A stretch of 64,000 nucleotides of DNA from Streptomyces sp. NA02950 (GTDB lineage: Bacteria > Actinomycetota > Actinomycetes > Streptomycetales > Streptomycetaceae): assembly GCF_013364155.1 (NCBI RefSeq), contig NZ_CP054916.1, forward strand, positions 8,152,001-8,216,000, written 5' to 3'. Below are positions 62,981-64,000 of this stretch, piece by piece. The stretch's first letter is position 1; every line of letters starts with the position of its first letter. The position numbers were made by a program, and so were the translations under genes. The notes beneath the pieces were generated by a model. That model saw only the letters and a list, made by a program, of their open reading frames with translations, searched no databases and was not told the origin of the DNA.

Positions 62981-64000
62981 ATGACCCACACCCCTGCCCG
63001 TTCCGATGGCTACCTCCTGGCGATCGGGGCACATATGGCTCTGCGGGAGCGGGCGCTGGTGTCCGCGATCCGCCTGTTCCCGGGACCGATCGCCACCATC
63101 TTCGCCGCCCCCGGCGCGCGCTCGGCCAAGTTCTTCGATCACATCATCACCGGAGACCCCTTCGCCCCACGGGCGGCCCTCGAAGCGGTCCAGGCGTTCG
63201 AGCGGGAGACCGGGCTGCGCCCGGCGGCCGTCGTCCCCTTCATCGACGGCGGCCTCTGGGCGGGCTTCGCCATCGCCGAGCACTACGGGGTCCCGTACCT
63301 CTCCCGGGAGGCGATCGAGAACTCCTCCATCAACAAGGACCGGATGAAGGACGTGCTGCGGGCCGCCGGGGTGCGGACACCGCGCTACGTCAAGGTCGCG
63401 GGCGCCGCCGAGGTGGCGGCGGCCGTCGCCGAGCTGGGACTGCCGTGTGTGATCAAGCCCGCCGCGTTCGGCGGCAGCCTGGGCGTACGCCTGGTCGGCT
63501 CCACGGCCGAGGCCCAGGAGGCCTTCCGGTACGTCATGGAGATCATCGACCGCAACGCCGCCACCTTCTCCGTCGTCAACCGAAGTGTTCAGGTCGAGGA
63601 GTTCTGCGACCTCACCGAAGAGGTGTCCGTGGAGGTGCTCAACCACGGCGACCGGCGTGAGGTGCTGGCCGTCGTGGACAAGGCGCTGGGCCCGCGTCCG
63701 CACTTCGCCGAGATCGGACACCGGGTGCCGAGTGTTCACACGGACGATACGGAGCTGCGTGACCTGGCCGTCAGGGCCTGTCAGGCGATCGGGCTCGACC
63801 GGGGTCTGGCCCATGTCGAGATCCGGCGGCAGGACGGGCATGAGCCGGCCGTCATCGAAGTGGGCGCCCGGACGGCCGGTGGCGGCATCCTCGACCAGGT
63901 GGAACGGGCCACCGGCCTTGCCCCGTACGCCCTGCACATCGCGTCCTACCTCGACCTCGACCCCGACTTTCCCGACCCGGGCCCGACCAGTCCGGAGGCC
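62981..64000 (+). CDS. ATP-grasp enzyme (BtrJ-like carrier-protein ligase?), cut by window edge
   Basis: The first 340 residues of an ATP-grasp protein, still open at the window end. It shows LPCVIKPAAFGGSLGVRLVG (P-loop-like), VQVEEFCDLTEEVSVEVLNH, AHVEIRRQDGHEP and AVIEVGARTAGGGILDQV (Mg-ATP Glu and Arg). The length missing is probably 50-90 residues. In butirosin synthesis an ATP-grasp enzyme, BtrJ, loads glutamate onto the ACP BtrI; this gene is the best candidate for that step. Carnosine-synthase or BacD-like amide ligases share the fold. ATG 62981 has GGAAGGCGGAC upstream. A 143-base divergent gap separates it from the GNAT gene. Confidence 0.87.
   Translation, partial: MTHTPARSDGYLLAIGAHMALRERALVSAIRLFPGPIATIFAAPGARSAKFFDHIITGDPFAPRAALEAVQAFERETGLRPAAVVPFIDGGLWAGFAIAEHYGVPYLSREAIENSSINKDRMKDVLRAAGVRTPRYVKVAGAAEVAAAVAELGLPCVIKPAAFGGSLGVRLVGSTAEAQEAFRYVMEIIDRNAATFSVVNRSVQVEEFCDLTEEVSVEVLNHGDRREVLAVVDKALGPRPHFAEIGHRVPSVHTDDTELRDLAVRACQAIGLDRGLAHVEIRRQDGHEPAVIEVGARTAGGGILDQVERATGLAPYALHIASYLDLDPDFPDPGPTSPEA

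Overview
The window is high-GC actinobacterial DNA and almost certainly comes from a Streptomyces chromosome. The signs are GTG and TTG starts, many 1-4 base gene overlaps, GGAGG-type ribosome sites, mycothiol-type enzymes, a KatG/Fur pair, a long-form GAPDH and modular polyketide synthases. No tRNA, rRNA, CRISPR array or intact insertion sequence was seen.

Positions 1-25.1 kb look like ordinary, partly decaying accessory chromosome. In order they hold: partial katG with a divergent Fur-family regulator; relics of an ABC ATPase, a LysE exporter, a sugar-binding lipoprotein and an anti-sigma-type ATPase; gap2; two convergent, closely related DeoR regulators forming a large inverted repeat; a secreted beta-barrel protein; an SseB-like protein with an unknown partner; a carbonic anhydrase/SulP anion-transport pair; a secreted serine hydrolase; an operon of a mycothiol-type enzyme with a two-component system; an SRPBCC protein; a lipid-type group (diacylglycerol kinase, alkyl-DHAP-synthase-like flavoprotein, TetR, GlpD); and a secreted GH9 cellulase.

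Positions 25.8-64 kb read as one large biosynthetic region, cut by the right edge of the window. Operon A (+, 25.8-45.1 kb) has an alpha/beta-hydrolase, a two-protein type I PKS (ACP-KS-AT-DH-KR-ACP, then KS-AT-ACP-TE), a KASIII-like protein, an FAD oxidoreductase, an AfsA-like protein, an amine-oxidase-like flavoprotein, an SDR, a fatty-acid desaturase and an acyl-CoA dehydrogenase. A DUF1266 gene follows. Operon B (-, 51.6-46.5 kb) has a BacA/prephenate-dehydratase-like protein, a large unknown protein with possible metal ligands, an EamA exporter, an ATP-grasp ligase and a class IV aminotransferase. Operon C (-, 53.4-52.0 kb) pairs a formimino-THF cyclodeaminase with a FolD that lacks its catalytic lysine. 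A ricin-type lectin membrane protein follows. Operon D (+, 56.2-61.6 kb) has a free ACP, a small ACP-like protein, a beta-lactamase-fold protein with Cys in place of the nucleophilic Ser, a P450, a luciferase-like monooxygenase and an MFS exporter. It is divergent from a PLP decarboxylase. A FemAB/GNAT-like transferase and a second ATP-grasp enzyme end the window.

The set ATP-grasp + ACP + PLP decarboxylase + luciferase-like monooxygenase matches the logic of butirosin BtrJ/BtrI/BtrK/BtrO, which build 4-amino-2-hydroxybutyryl on a carrier protein. My inference is that this locus joins such an ACP-tethered amino acid, a BacA-type amino-acid branch and a short methyl-branched polyketide that may be processed by the AfsA-like protein. 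I do not recognise the combination as a described pathway. No pathway-specific regulator lies inside the window.
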